Source: Opeltia flavorubescens (taxonomy: Eukaryota; Ascomycota; Lecanoromycetes; Teloschistales; Teloschistaceae). From it: DNA of 64,000 nucleotides. The stretch's first letter is position 1. Every line of letters begins with the position of its first letter. This document shows, piece after piece, positions 10,154-21,141 of this stretch. The position numbers and the translations under genes are program-made. The DNA lies in assembly GCA_000442125.1 (NCBI GenBank), contig KE546984.1, positions 620,001 through 684,000 of the forward strand, in the 5' to 3' direction. The notes below the pieces were generated by a model. The model saw nothing but the letters and a program-made list of their open reading frames with translations, was not told the origin of the DNA and did not search any database.

Positions 10154-11966
10154 ATGCAACCTGGGCGAGTCTATGTTGGACGACTTTCCGGGCATAATGG
10201 ACCTGTTTTCGTTCGCCGACGAAAAACATCTTTTCGCAACCCTTTCGGAGTTCCTTCTGTCACTTCCATCTGGGCACAACCAGCTGCGTCACCGATGGAA
10301 TATCAGCATGCAAGCACAGTAGTCTGTCAACGGCAGCCCCCTCAGTCAGTCCTCGTTGCCCAAACTCCGACTTATGCAACGTCTCAGCAGACCGTGCAGC
10401 AACCTCAATACCTACAACTTCCACCACCACCTCCTATAGGTACAACGACAACCACTACAACTATGCACCAAGAACCTCAGCCACAATATGCTTCTACTAA
10501 GCACACCTGTGCCGCTTGTGGAAAGTTTCGATCAGCTAGGTACCATTACCGGCATCCATTGGCACCAGGCGAGACTCCACGACCGACGCTTTGTAGGAAA
10601 TGCGTTAAACAGCACACTTCAAGTGAGGAGTTTAATGAGATCGAACAGGCACGTTGGAGGAAGAGCGAGCGGCAAGCCCGCAAACAGCAGCATCATCGGA
10701 TTTATTCGTCAGATGAGTGGAGTAATTCTTCTAGTCACGAAGAGCGGCGAAGACAACATCGTTACAGGTCTTTGAGTGACGCTCGAAGTCGTAGAAGAAC
10801 TCTTCGCTCAAGTTCTGCTGCAAATACAAAAGTCTACATCATCCGACGGCCGGAAGCAAGACAGCGGCCTTGGAGATCCTCGGAGGGCGTCCGCTTCATA
10901 CGCCGTGTGAGGACAAGCGAAGAGCGACCTAGACCTTCTCCTCAGCCCCGTGCGAGCCATCGCTACGGTCCGTTTGATGGCCATCGTAGCTATGAAGAAT
11001 TCTATTCCGATGAGCATGTTGAAGCTGACGACATTGAGCACCGTGGACGTGCCCATTCACGAGGCTCCCACAGCATTGAGGAAGATTATGTTCGAGTGTC
11101 CACGTCAACTCCAAAGAGACGATTAAGCCTTCTAGATCGTCTAGGTCGGTCAAGGTCGAGGTCTAGTAGCCGTAGTCGGCGGCATCGAGATCGTTCCGAT
11201 CATTTCGAGGACGAAAGTGTCAGGATTTCAATCCGCTCCAGGGAGCCAAGTCCACTTCGATATGAGCGATATGAGCATGAATACGAAGAGCGAACGGAAC
11301 TTCCATCGAGGTTCCCTTGGCGCAACGGGTCTGATTCCATGTTCGTCAACCGAGATACGACGACACTTGAGACGCGCAGCGATGATTACTTTGACCGCCA
11401 TCGACATAGGGGACGCTCTCCTGGCTTTGGGCAAAAAAGATCTGTCCGGATCGTAAGAGCTCGCTCACCAAGCATACTGCGACGAGGAAGCCTTGACCAT
11501 GGCACGCGCAACCACCGCCGGGTAAGATTTGCTCGTTCGCGGTCGAGGTCGTCGCATGGAGAGTCTCATCACGACGTTCGCCAAAGTCGTAGACGCCGTA
11601 GGCATGGACGCAGTCAAAGCTCCTCTAGTGAGGAGGAAACCCGCGCTGGTACGTTACAGATCACTATCTTCCATATCAGGTGATTGACCTCCAATAGAAC
11701 GTCTTCTCCAAGAACATGGTTTCCGTCACATCCGGGCCCCATCGCCTTCACCTGTACGCTATGAATCGCATCGTCGACGCATCACTCACACCTCTCGCGA
11801 TGATGATGACGAATTTGGGTCGATTTTCGACCGTAGCCATCTGTCACCACCGATCGAATCCTACTCGTACTCTCGGCGTAGGAGCCACTCTCGAGAGCAT
11901 AGCGACCCTTTCCACGGGAGCGACTCTTATGAAGCCCGCAGGAGGATACGCATAGTCGACGTCTGA
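10154..11966 (+). CDS. Arg/Ser-rich protein with Cys4 zinc-type motif, unknown function
   Basis: Exons 10154-11648 and 11698-11966 (49-bp intron, GTACGT...AATAG, phase 1) give 587 residues. After a Pro/Gln/Thr-rich N-terminus there is C119-x2-C122 followed 24 residues later by C147-x2-C150 (CAACGKFRSARYHYRHP...LCRKC), a possible zinc-binding fold. The rest is dominated by Arg, Ser and acidic residues with many RS/SR pairs and patches such as RSRSSSRSRRHRDRSDHF, ending RRRIRIVDV. RS-rich tails are typical of nuclear RNA-processing proteins, but there is no RRM or other known domain, so no function is assigned. The start is uncertain: the ATG at 10295 (MEYQHAS) is an alternative. Confidence 0.75.
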
Positions 11967-13059
11967 AGGATGTGTGGCTCATGTGATGCATATGATTAAG
12001 CGGTTTATATGGCTGGGTGCGATGGTAGGGTTGGATTTGTTTTTCGGATTTAGGAGATGACGCGGGTTTGCTGACTGAAAAACGAAGCCATGGATACTCT
12101 AATTACCCTAATCACGAGCTATTGATATCATCTAAATACCTTCTGTGAGATTTCAATCAATTGCGAAACCGCCCACTTCAATTATGAGGTTCTAACAAGC
12201 TCGACGTGCTTGTTGGCATTTGTACAAAATTGACATTAAGTATAAACCCTCCCTGCCCTTCGGAGACATAGGATTGTCGGCTCCTTCTCCATGTTTTTGA
12301 ACGCGTTTCGCCGACTGTCCTCTTCATGCACTGGTTGATTGTGTTTTCGAAACTTCCGCCCCATTTTTCGTTCTAAAATAGAAATATTGATAGAATTTTG
12401 AGAAGAGGCAAAGAGAATTTTTTTTAAATTTCCTATTTTCCCATTGTTTGTCCGCTTTCCCTTTTTCTTAATGAAGCGTGCATTATTCATGAATTTCGAA
12501 ACTTCGGGATTATTTTCATGGAAACTTATTACCGTTCTTTAATTTCTGAGAGCTTTCCGTGGCTTGAAGGTTGAAGGGAAAGTATGCGGCAGGGAAGATC
12601 GAGAGACGAGACTTTTGAGGGGAAGAGAAGGGGAAGGAGATGAGAACGACATGTTAGTAACTGCGTCTAGGGTAGCGGGATTGCCTTTGAGGTGTTCTCT
12701 TTGACTGGTAAGATATTCGAATATTGAAGACTGGTAAGCAATTGTAAGATGGGAATAGATGACGCATTGCAAAGTCAGGTAAGTGGGACGATTTGTTTGT
12801 TCATTCCTCAGCAGCGAATATCATGACCAATTAGTTTTACTGTCTCACACTGTTGGAATTTGAAAGTGATGCAGGGTAATTTTCTCCTAATCACATTATA
12901 CCTACGTGACCTATGTAAAGTCCTGATGTATCCCTAAGGAAGCGCCGTCGACTAGCAAGCGTCATTACCGTATCCCAATGTCATAAATCATAAAACAGTC
13001 ATAATCGTACACACCCCTATTGCCGGGCTCAAAACCAGAAATTCCAAGAATCATTCAAC
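11967..13059. other. Intergenic, 1.09 kb, between convergent genes
   Basis: Somewhat AT-richer than its surroundings (12,100-12,540 with T and A runs, e.g. T9 near 12,418). No convincing ORF or repeat; most simply the two 3' flanks. Confidence 0.5.
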
Positions 13060-14958
13060 TTACTCATCCTCTCCATCAGCATCTTCCTCGCCCTCTTCGA
13101 CAACGCCATCATCCCCACCTACCACTGCACTCACCGAACCCCTCCCCGCTCTCCTTCTCCCGCCCAGCCCTTTGACAACACACCTCGTCCCATCCCAAAC
13201 ACACAGCCCCTGCGCTACCATCCAATCCCTGAGCTCTACATCCTCGACCTCAAACCCCGGGTTCTCTTTCTCGAGATGCCGACCCACATGCTCCATTCTA
13301 TCGTCCCAACTGCCTTTGCCGGTAAAGGTGAAGGTTTTCCTTCCACCAGTCGAGGAACTGTTAGGAGAGGAGCTAGCGCCAGCAGAGGTCGAGCGGCTAG
13401 AATGCGGCGCGCAATACCCGCAAATTGACTTGGATGGGGAATCCCGTAGAGGGATCCAGCAGCGGCGTCTGATGGCATCTAGGGTGTTGTCAAAAGCATC
13501 TTTGGCGGAACGGGAGGCAGAGGAGCCTGGGCCGTGCATGCGGCGGAGATGTTGGGTGAAGAGGTCCTTGCGATTGAAATCGTTGTGGGACCAGTCTGAG
13601 GATGAGGAGGACCCGGTGGTGGGACTAGGACCATTGATTTTGGCTTGGGACGATATAGTCGCGGAATGAGGGACGCAACCGCCGATATCGCAACGATAGA
13701 TGCCTGGACAAAGATGCTGGGATGATACATGGCGCTTCCATTCGTTTTTGGAACCGAAGGTTGAGGTACAGCCGTAGCGACGGAAGGAGCAATGGAAGGG
13801 GCGGGTATGAGCTGATAGGACGTGCTTTTGGAGAGTCGAGACTGAGGCGAAGGCCTTTTTGCATTGCTGGCAGAGGTGATCGTTGAAATTGGAGATCTGC
13901 GCGGCAACAGGAGAGGTTGGTAATGGGGCTGCGCTGCTGAGTTTTGCAGTCGAAGATGTCCGCTTGGCAATTTTGGCTGGTGCGGTTAGCTGGTGAGGAT
14001 TGGCCCTGCTTATCGAGGAACGCTTGTTCGTGGGAGAAGTTGAGCCTTTGGAGGTTGACTTCGTGCGGCTTTTTGGCTTCTTGGGAGCACGTTTGGAGTG
14101 ATTCTGCGGGGAGTAGTCTGATTCTTCCCCATCACCACTGAGCGATTCCATGGCCGGAGTATCATATTGGGAGACAGGGGATGCAATTGCACTCTCGTTA
14201 ATAGATGAGCCAATACCTTCATCGCGGTGGAGGTTCGTCATCCTGGTTCCAAGTTGGAGAGCGCTGTCGGAGCAGCCGGAACGTGGGAGCTGAGGTCGCC
14301 CTTTCATCGACTCACCCTCGACTTCAGTGTCTGGAAATTGTTGGATCTCGCTGAGTTTCGCCGTAACAGAGTGCGGACTAGATGCTCCACCACCATGAGC
14401 AAAACCTGAGCCGTAGCCTGTATACACGCATTCCACAGGATAGACGTGAGGCTCGGGCCAGGACGGGTATCGCTGGTCATGGTCCGAGCAGCTTTCGGTA
14501 GCTCGTGGACTCCAGGTATTGCCTGTGGTGGCTGAGCATGTCTCTTGGTCTGAAGGTGCCCATTCACGGTTCCATGCTTCCTGCGGGTACAAACCATGTG
14601 GATGTGGAGTTTGGATGTTCTGAGGCCAAGGTGATGGAGCTCCATAACAATCATGACTCACTGGCGACTGGCATCCTCCATGAAGGGACGATTGCTTCTC
14701 ATCAAAAACACGGCGGCCTGCGTAGTAGGTTTCGTTCTCTTGTAAGAATCGTTGCATACTTGACATGTTTTGGTGGCCTTGTTCCTGAAACGCGCCATTA
14801 TTGTAGCCATGATCGTACATGTCGTCCGTCGTTCTGTCAAAGCTAATAGCAGACCAAAGATCGGTTGCAGTCGCGAAAGAATCGTCGCACAAAGGTTCTT
14901 GGTCAAGTCCTTGGATTTCGATTCTTGGTAGATCTGAGGACGCTTGGCCGACAACCAT
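13060..14958 (-). CDS. C2H2 zinc-finger transcription factor, 632 aa
   Basis: Intronless. The first 350 residues are Ser/Gln/His/Pro-rich and probably disordered, with basic stretches (KRAPKKPKSRTK near 290-300) that could serve nuclear import. Two adjacent C2H2 fingers follow: C363-x2-C366 ... H379-x4-H384 (CQQCKKAF) and C390-x6-C397 ... H410-x4-H415 (HCSFRRYGC, FGSKNEWKRH). A third, degenerate one begins YRCDIGGC and continues after a Ser-rich insert to LFTQHLRRMH. A conserved C-terminal module (CWIPLRD, CGYC, WDDRMEHVGRHLE) follows; I know this arrangement from uncharacterised fungal C2H2 regulators. It ends in an acidic tail (EEGEEDADGEDE) that could activate transcription. Target genes unknown. 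The 5' flank is unusually long (2.6 kb). Confidence 0.9.
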   Translation of the reverse strand: MVVGQASSDLPRIEIQGLDQEPLCDDSFATATDLWSAISFDRTTDDMYDHGYNNGAFQEQGHQNMSSMQRFLQENETYYAGRRVFDEKQSSLHGGCQSPVSHDCYGAPSPWPQNIQTPHPHGLYPQEAWNREWAPSDQETCSATTGNTWSPRATESCSDHDQRYPSWPEPHVYPVECVYTGYGSGFAHGGGASSPHSVTAKLSEIQQFPDTEVEGESMKGRPQLPRSGCSDSALQLGTRMTNLHRDEGIGSSINESAIASPVSQYDTPAMESLSGDGEESDYSPQNHSKRAPKKPKSRTKSTSKGSTSPTNKRSSISRANPHQLTAPAKIAKRTSSTAKLSSAAPLPTSPVAAQISNFNDHLCQQCKKAFASVSTLQKHVLSAHTRPFHCSFRRYGCTSTFGSKNEWKRHVSSQHLCPGIYRCDIGGCVPHSATISSQAKINGPSPTTGSSSSSDWSHNDFNRKDLFTQHLRRMHGPGSSASRSAKDAFDNTLDAIRRRCWIPLRDSPSKSICGYCAPHSSRSTSAGASSSPNSSSTGGRKTFTFTGKGSWDDRMEHVGRHLEKENPGFEVEDVELRDWMVAQGLCVWDGTRCVVKGLGGRRRAGRGSVSAVVGGDDGVVEEGEEDADGEDE

Positions 14959-17549
14959 CGATTACTGAGACGGTATCCTAGATGGTTGTTGATGGTAAAG
15001 CTCCTTCCACTGCGCGGTTGTCTCAAATCCTGTGCGCTTGTGCCACGTAGGAAACAGGCGAAGGATTTTGATCGACCAGAGGTTGTCCTAATGCAGATGT
15101 GAAGGAAAGTTTGAAGCAGAAAAGGGTGCTGAGTGATTTTTTGCCTTGGCAGAAGACAAGAAAGGACGATTGACCTATATGTCAACCAGGAACTGTACAA
15201 CGGTGAAGAAGAACGAGAAGACTATGACGCATAAGGTTCAAAAGTAGTAAGGAGACATGAGTTCGACGTTGTTGAGTTGGGGCGAAGCACATGAGGGACG
15301 GCTCCACGCAGGGCAGAAAGGAGAGTATAAGTGCAAAACACGAGATTGGAGAAGCACCCACGCAAACATCCCGGTGAGTTCTGCCTCCACCAGCAACAGA
15401 GCTATAGGAGGAGAGCCGCACAGGGGCAAGAGGGTACTGAGACGTCGATCCGGCATGGCACCGGATGCATGCATTTGCGCTCGTACCCCTGTACGTTGCG
15501 GTCGTCCCTAGCATTCTATTCGATAAGTCGGCGGTAGGTGAGATATCAAAGCACAGAAGAGATTTGGAAATCCTGCAGCCAGCGTATTGCATAGCGTCGT
15601 ACAATGGCCGTGCGGAAGGCACAGCAATTGATGGGATGGCCCGAATAATCATGGGCGGTTCTAAATTGCTCGCGGTCCCCAATGGGCGACGATGGAACTT
15701 GGATTTAGCAGATATTACGCAAAATCTCGAGATGGGGAAATCTTCATCGCCGAAGTGTGAACTGTGGGCGTGCACAAGATGCGCAGGCACAGCGCCCTGC
15801 TTCATGGAAACCGGTGTACCGGGTCGGTGGGCGCGGCAGGTTTCTTACTAGTCGAACACACCTTCCCGCTCCCAGTAACTTGCGATTGAGGTGTTTTAGC
15901 CCCCATAAGCATCGCTGTCAGAAGCTACCGGGAAGATCCATTCACCATTCTCGCTTCAGTGGTACATTACACTTCTTCTTAATGCAGTTGACTCCATGGA
16001 CAGTCCAATCTCCACATGCACTGCTCCGTAACGGACAGGAGGAAGGTTCACCGGTGACTTAATGGAGATAAGATCGCGTAATCAATCATGCCCGAAAGTC
16101 AAGCGAAGACGTGGCAGATCTGGTACTGACTAGAAGAGATGGTGTTGGTGCTGACATACTTCGATGCCCTTGTCGGCCACGAAAGATCTCCCTCTAAATC
16201 CAATGGCTTGCTGATGGTGTGGGGGAGGGGAGGTTGAATGGATGCGGGTGACATCAATGCGGCTCTGTTGTGACACCGAATTCCCTCATCCGGTCATCGT
16301 CACGAGTCCAGAGCCAGCTGAGAAATGAGCCGGACGCCTTGTTGCCTGGATTTAGCATCATGGCTTGCGGTGGAGTGTCAAGGGCAGAGGTGCTCGCTAG
16401 ACAGCACCAATGACGGCGCCACAGGGCCGCTTGTTGCATGAACTGCTAGGGTGGTGGAGGTGGGGAAGAGGATGCAATCCCTTCCCCTAAGCGCTGGTAC
16501 GCCGGGACGGGGATTATTTCTGCACTCGGGAGGCAGCATTGCGGCTCTGCTTTCGGGTGGGTTGGGAGAGGAAGGGTAATGTGTGTTCGTTTCGTATCGC
16601 CGATCACTTCCCTATGACTCTGACATGCCGTCCTGCAATCGATATCTTGCATCTGTACCTTCATGCGAATCTTTTCAGCTCAGCAGGGATGCCAGTGATC
16701 AGACCCATTGGCAGATTGTGCGTGGTAATGATTGGCCGGCCCGCGTTGTTCCCTTTCCTGAGCCAAGTGTTTCCGAAAGATAGACTCTATGCTTTGTTAG
16801 TGATTGAAAACGACGAGAGGACGTGACAGCTGCTCGTAAGCCCGAGGCAGAATCTTCCAAGATCCAATCACGAGACGATTGGGAGCCCTGTCTGATCAAG
16901 ATGGGAAGACTGCATGATCACTGTCGCACAAGGACGGGGCGCAGTACTCCGTACGGAAGAAAGGATGAATTGGCTTTTGGTCCCTAATAAACGGGGCGTC
17001 GTGGCTTAGGGTTGGATTTAGCCTCGCATTAGATTTCGGCTTAGCGCTAGGGTTACTCGTCATTTCCTCTGCACCCATGTCGATTCCATTCCTCACAATC
17101 AGTATCCACCTTGGATTTAGCGGATAGATTGCACGATGACCGTCCTGTCAAAAAGCTTCTGGGAACTGGACTTCAGTATCATTGATAGTCGGTGCTTCAG
17201 ACCTCTCGCTGGCCGGAGATTCGAAAGATCCCAATGACATTCATCATTCGTACGGACTAGCCTGTCTTGGCGTCTCCCTTTCTGAAGAAAACACTACAAT
17301 GTCGGAGCCGTTTGTCTTGGGTTGCGAATGTTATGCAGTTGGGTACCTAGCTGTTTGTGTTGAGAAGGTTAAGGAGAATGATACTATGAAGTGGAAGCAG
17401 TTCGATGTGAACATTGACTGCCTATGATCATTGTATTCTACAAGCTGTTCACCATTTGACGCTCACGTCTTGACCAGCTCACACTGTAGCATTTTCTATC
17501 CGGCTTTCTGTCAAAATCTTTCACCTTCTTCTTGTGCTAAATGAATCTC
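14959..17549. other. Intergenic, 2.59 kb
   Basis: Lies between the start of the C2H2 gene and the 3' end of the KUP gene, both minus strand. It holds several ORFs of 60-207 codons, none with domain, signal peptide or protein-like composition. Most likely the long promoter and leader of the C2H2 gene. No repeat or tRNA seen. Confidence 0.45.
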
Positions 17550-20464
17550 TCAAATAATTTTAACGAATCCGATCTCAACCAGCTTATCAATATCGACGTT
17601 AAGATTAGCAACTTTGCTAGACGTGTTGCTCCTAAGCCATAGGAACGCGGCTAGAGCAAGGCGCCTGAGCCAGCTCCTAGGCTTGTAGCCTTTGTCATCC
17701 CGGACACGCATCTGTTCTTTGCCGACCATGTAGACGACCTGGTCTTGGTAAGCGGCCTGCAAGGCAGCGAGCTCGCCTCGAACACGTTCCTGCTGCGCCA
17801 ATGCGATTCCTGTCTTTGAGCTCTCTGGAGTCTCATCATCTTTTGATTCAGATACAACAATTTGCTCTTCAGAATCTTGAGGTGAGTCGTCGGAGGGTGC
17901 TATCCCTTCACAGTTGTCGTTGCACGGGTGACTCGCAGTCGCAGAGCTCAATACTGTCCGTTCCTTGATGGCACACTCTCTAATGATGAAATCCTTCAGC
18001 TGTTCATATATTTGGAGGCCGAGATCCTGAGATATAACCTCATCCGTGTAGCCGTGGCGTAGCGTAATGCGGAAAAAGTGGTGGTTCAGGCTGTGGACGT
18101 TACGTCCGAAACATCGACTCACCGTAAAGCGCTCTTCCGGAGGAACGCTCGGCGACGATAACGGTCGGATGTGGAAGAACACTATGACCCTCGGTGCTGC
18201 CTGGAATTTCTGGATAAAGTGGATGAAAACAGTGGGCGTCGTGTCCGGCAATCCGCTCTTGTCGAAGAATATCCCCATGCCATTGATCGATGAAACATAA
18301 GCACCTCCAATTGCAGACGTAAAGCGTATCTTAGGGGGAATACTTTGACGATCGCTAGATCGATCATCAGGCTCCATCGCGATTATCGAACTGAGCTTTA
18401 AGTGGTCAGAAGCTTCGGCCTGCCATTGGTTTTCTTTGCCAAAGCGCCATAGTACAAAGACGCTTGACAATAGGATAGCGAGTATGAGGGTAAACCAAGC
18501 TCCATCAGGCACCTTCGTAAGGGCCGAAGAAAGGTAGACGCCATCAAGGGCTCCAAAAACTAGATAGGCAAAAATCACGATGGGCATCGGAATATGCCAG
18601 ATGATGAGTGCCACAAGAGAAACCATTGATGTCGTGATAAATGTTACCAGAATGACACACACACCGTACGCTTCGCCCAATTTGGTGGTCTGAACGCTGA
18701 ATTAGTCACGAATCCAATGGGTCGACAGCAACATACGTTGTTATAAGCCACAGTGACAATGATTGTGCCGACCATCAAAAGCCAATTAACGAAAGGTATG
18801 TAGATCTGTCCTTTGAAGATTTTGGAGGTGTGAGTCACCTTGATCTGTGGAAAGTACGACAGCTTGATGATTTGCGATAAGAGCTGTTCGAAAGAAGTTA
18901 GCTATCGCTCACAATGATGAGACTATCTTCCACCGGCATGCCATCCAACTCGGGCGGTTGATGTATCGCCGAGCTGAATGGTATGCATGGGACAAAGGTG
19001 AGTCGGGCTGGAACATGCCTGAAAAGTAGCTGTAATCATGGTCTGACTTGCTACAACCCCGGCTAGAATAGCTACCACTAGACTTGGATAAAACATGCCC
19101 GGTGGGACAGAGTTGAAGAATGGATTGGACACTGCTTCGGGGTAGTCACTGATGTAAGCAGCTTGACCGATGTACTATTCATACGATTAGCAGGTACCTG
19201 GATATTGATATCTATACGTGGAGAACCTACCGCGAGTAGCAAACAAGGATATGCAAAACCCAACCACGAAATCTGTATTGCTTGTCGACTGAAAGCACCG
19301 AGATCGGCGAAAAGGGCTTCTACCCCAGTGAACGCCAAAAGGATGCCTCCCAAGCTCTTCCAGCCGTCCGTTTTATTTCGCATCAAATATTGTCCGGCAA
19401 AGACTGGCGAGAATGCCTTGAGTACGCTGTGATCATGTTCAACCAAGTTCTGCAACAAAATCGTCAGTCCACCGTAGATAATGTATAGGGCATGCGCAAC
19501 CCTTGGCTTACGTAAATCCCAAAGCAAAAGTTGAACCCTAGCCATGTAATGACAATTGGAGCAAAACTACTACCGATTTTCGAAGTGCCTGGATTTTTCA
19601 GCCGACAGAGTTGCTTAGAGGCTACAGAAGTGGGAAATACCGAAAGGTTGGATCAAGAAAAGAAGGACGAGGATGCCGCAGGATGTACCAACGATGGTCG
19701 CTGTACTGATGCTTTCGTCGACGATTTTCAGGCTACGCAACATCAGGGGCAACTCAACCCAGGTACATAAGGGAAGTCGTACCCTTGTATGGCGCCGAGG
19801 ACGGATTGTGCGGGTGTCAATATGCCATCAGACATCACTAGCGAGACCCCAAGGACACCAACGACCTTGAGCATTGTCTTCAGGAAGGTGCTTCGCTCAA
19901 GTAATGTACGAGTCTTGCTCGACTTGGAGTCAAGGTGCATGTTAATCAATCGCTCTTCTCTTGGATCTCGGCGGACGATGTTTGCCTGTGACCACGGGGA
20001 TTAGATGCGCATCGCTGCGGTGACGGAAAAGTACGTACGTATCTCGACAGGAGCGAGTATATGGCAAAAGTACCACCCTCGCCTTCATCATCGGCACGCA
20101 GCACTATGACAACGTACTTGACACTGACCATTAGAGTGATTGTCCATATGATAAGCGAGAGAGCGCCAAGCAGATCATCGTAGCTAGGACTGCTGGAGAA
20201 GGTGGAAGAATAAACGTAGAGAGGGCTGGTCCCAATATCCCCAAATATCACACCGATTGATTGATAGGCAAGCCTGGATAAAGAGTCAGGCAGACCAGAA
20301 ATACCGAAGAGAAAGCAAAGAGAGAGAAAATATTAAAGCCTCCAGGACGCCTTCGCCTACCAGAACAAGTACCGACCGCGTATAATCTGTTTCTTCTTGA
20401 CATCTAGCTCGCTAAGATGATTTGCTTCATCCTCGCACCACTCCTCCGTCAACTTCTCACCCAT
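17550..20464 (-). CDS. HAK/KUP-family high-affinity potassium transporter, 9 exons
   Basis: Exons on the minus strand: 20464-20361, 20273-20039, 19985-19783, 19732-19641, 19588-19512, 19449-19231, 19174-19019, 18883-18737, 18689-17550; 790 residues, all phases consistent. Family signatures: [17 protein letters not shown] in the first membrane segment, [75 protein letters not shown]. Some 11-12 hydrophobic segments lie in the first 500 residues. A roughly 300-residue cytosolic C-terminus follows, with an acidic/Ser-rich insert ([18 protein letters not shown]). The family imports K+ across the plasma membrane, probably with H+. Intron 6 (18884-19018, 135 bp) begins GC rather than GT (CAG|GCATGT), demanded by the conserved [16 protein letters not shown] join. 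MGEKLTEEW is chosen as the start. Confidence 0.95.
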
Positions 20465-21141
20465 TGGCAATTTTCAAAACTTGAACGAGGGAATAGGGAA
20501 TCTGGTTCACGATATCAAAGAGTGGAGCTTAAAAGACAACAACTCTCGAAAGGCCGCAGGAAAAATAGCTATTCACATTCCCGTAGTCAAAGAGGAGAGG
20601 AGTCGACAGGGAAAGATAAGGTCGAAAGAGATTTCGATTGAATATGTCGTACAATGACGATGACCCCACCGAGCGAGCAACCACACCTCGACGGCGATGA
20701 TGTATGAATGTAGATACTCAACTGCTTCATCATGCATCGAGTTATCCCAAACAATGGGCTCACATGCCCGTCTAACCAATTGCGGCTCAATGAGAAGGAG
20801 GCGCAGCGAGCTTATCGCAAGCCTCACCCACGCTCCAAAAATCCCTCATGTTACAAACAGCCATTGCTCCATCAATCCTCCAATTTATGATGTCGTCTTG
20901 TGGGATTTTGGCGACGATTGCCAGTAGATCAGATGTTGATACGAGGAGATGTTTGCATTGATTGGACTTGGCAATCAACAAACGCAATCCAAATTCTCCG
21001 AGATGCATGTCTTTCATATGCAACTTTGCTGAGCACGGGCGCTTCGGATGGCCACGTTCTGAAAGGTTGGTCGGTATTGATCTCTGTGGTAGGATTTAGT
21101 CGCCGGATTGCTCGATGAAACGAATGTCGTTGAAAGATGTA
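20465..21141. other. Intergenic, 677 bp
   Basis: Contains the KUP promoter/leader and the 3' flank of the next minus-strand gene. Only short random-looking frames; no repeat seen. Confidence 0.5.

Noticed and set aside
15182-15805. 207-codon minus-strand ORF
   Set aside because: Composition looks random (Cys, His and Ser scattered), no domain and no splice partner; best seen as upstream DNA of the C2H2 gene.
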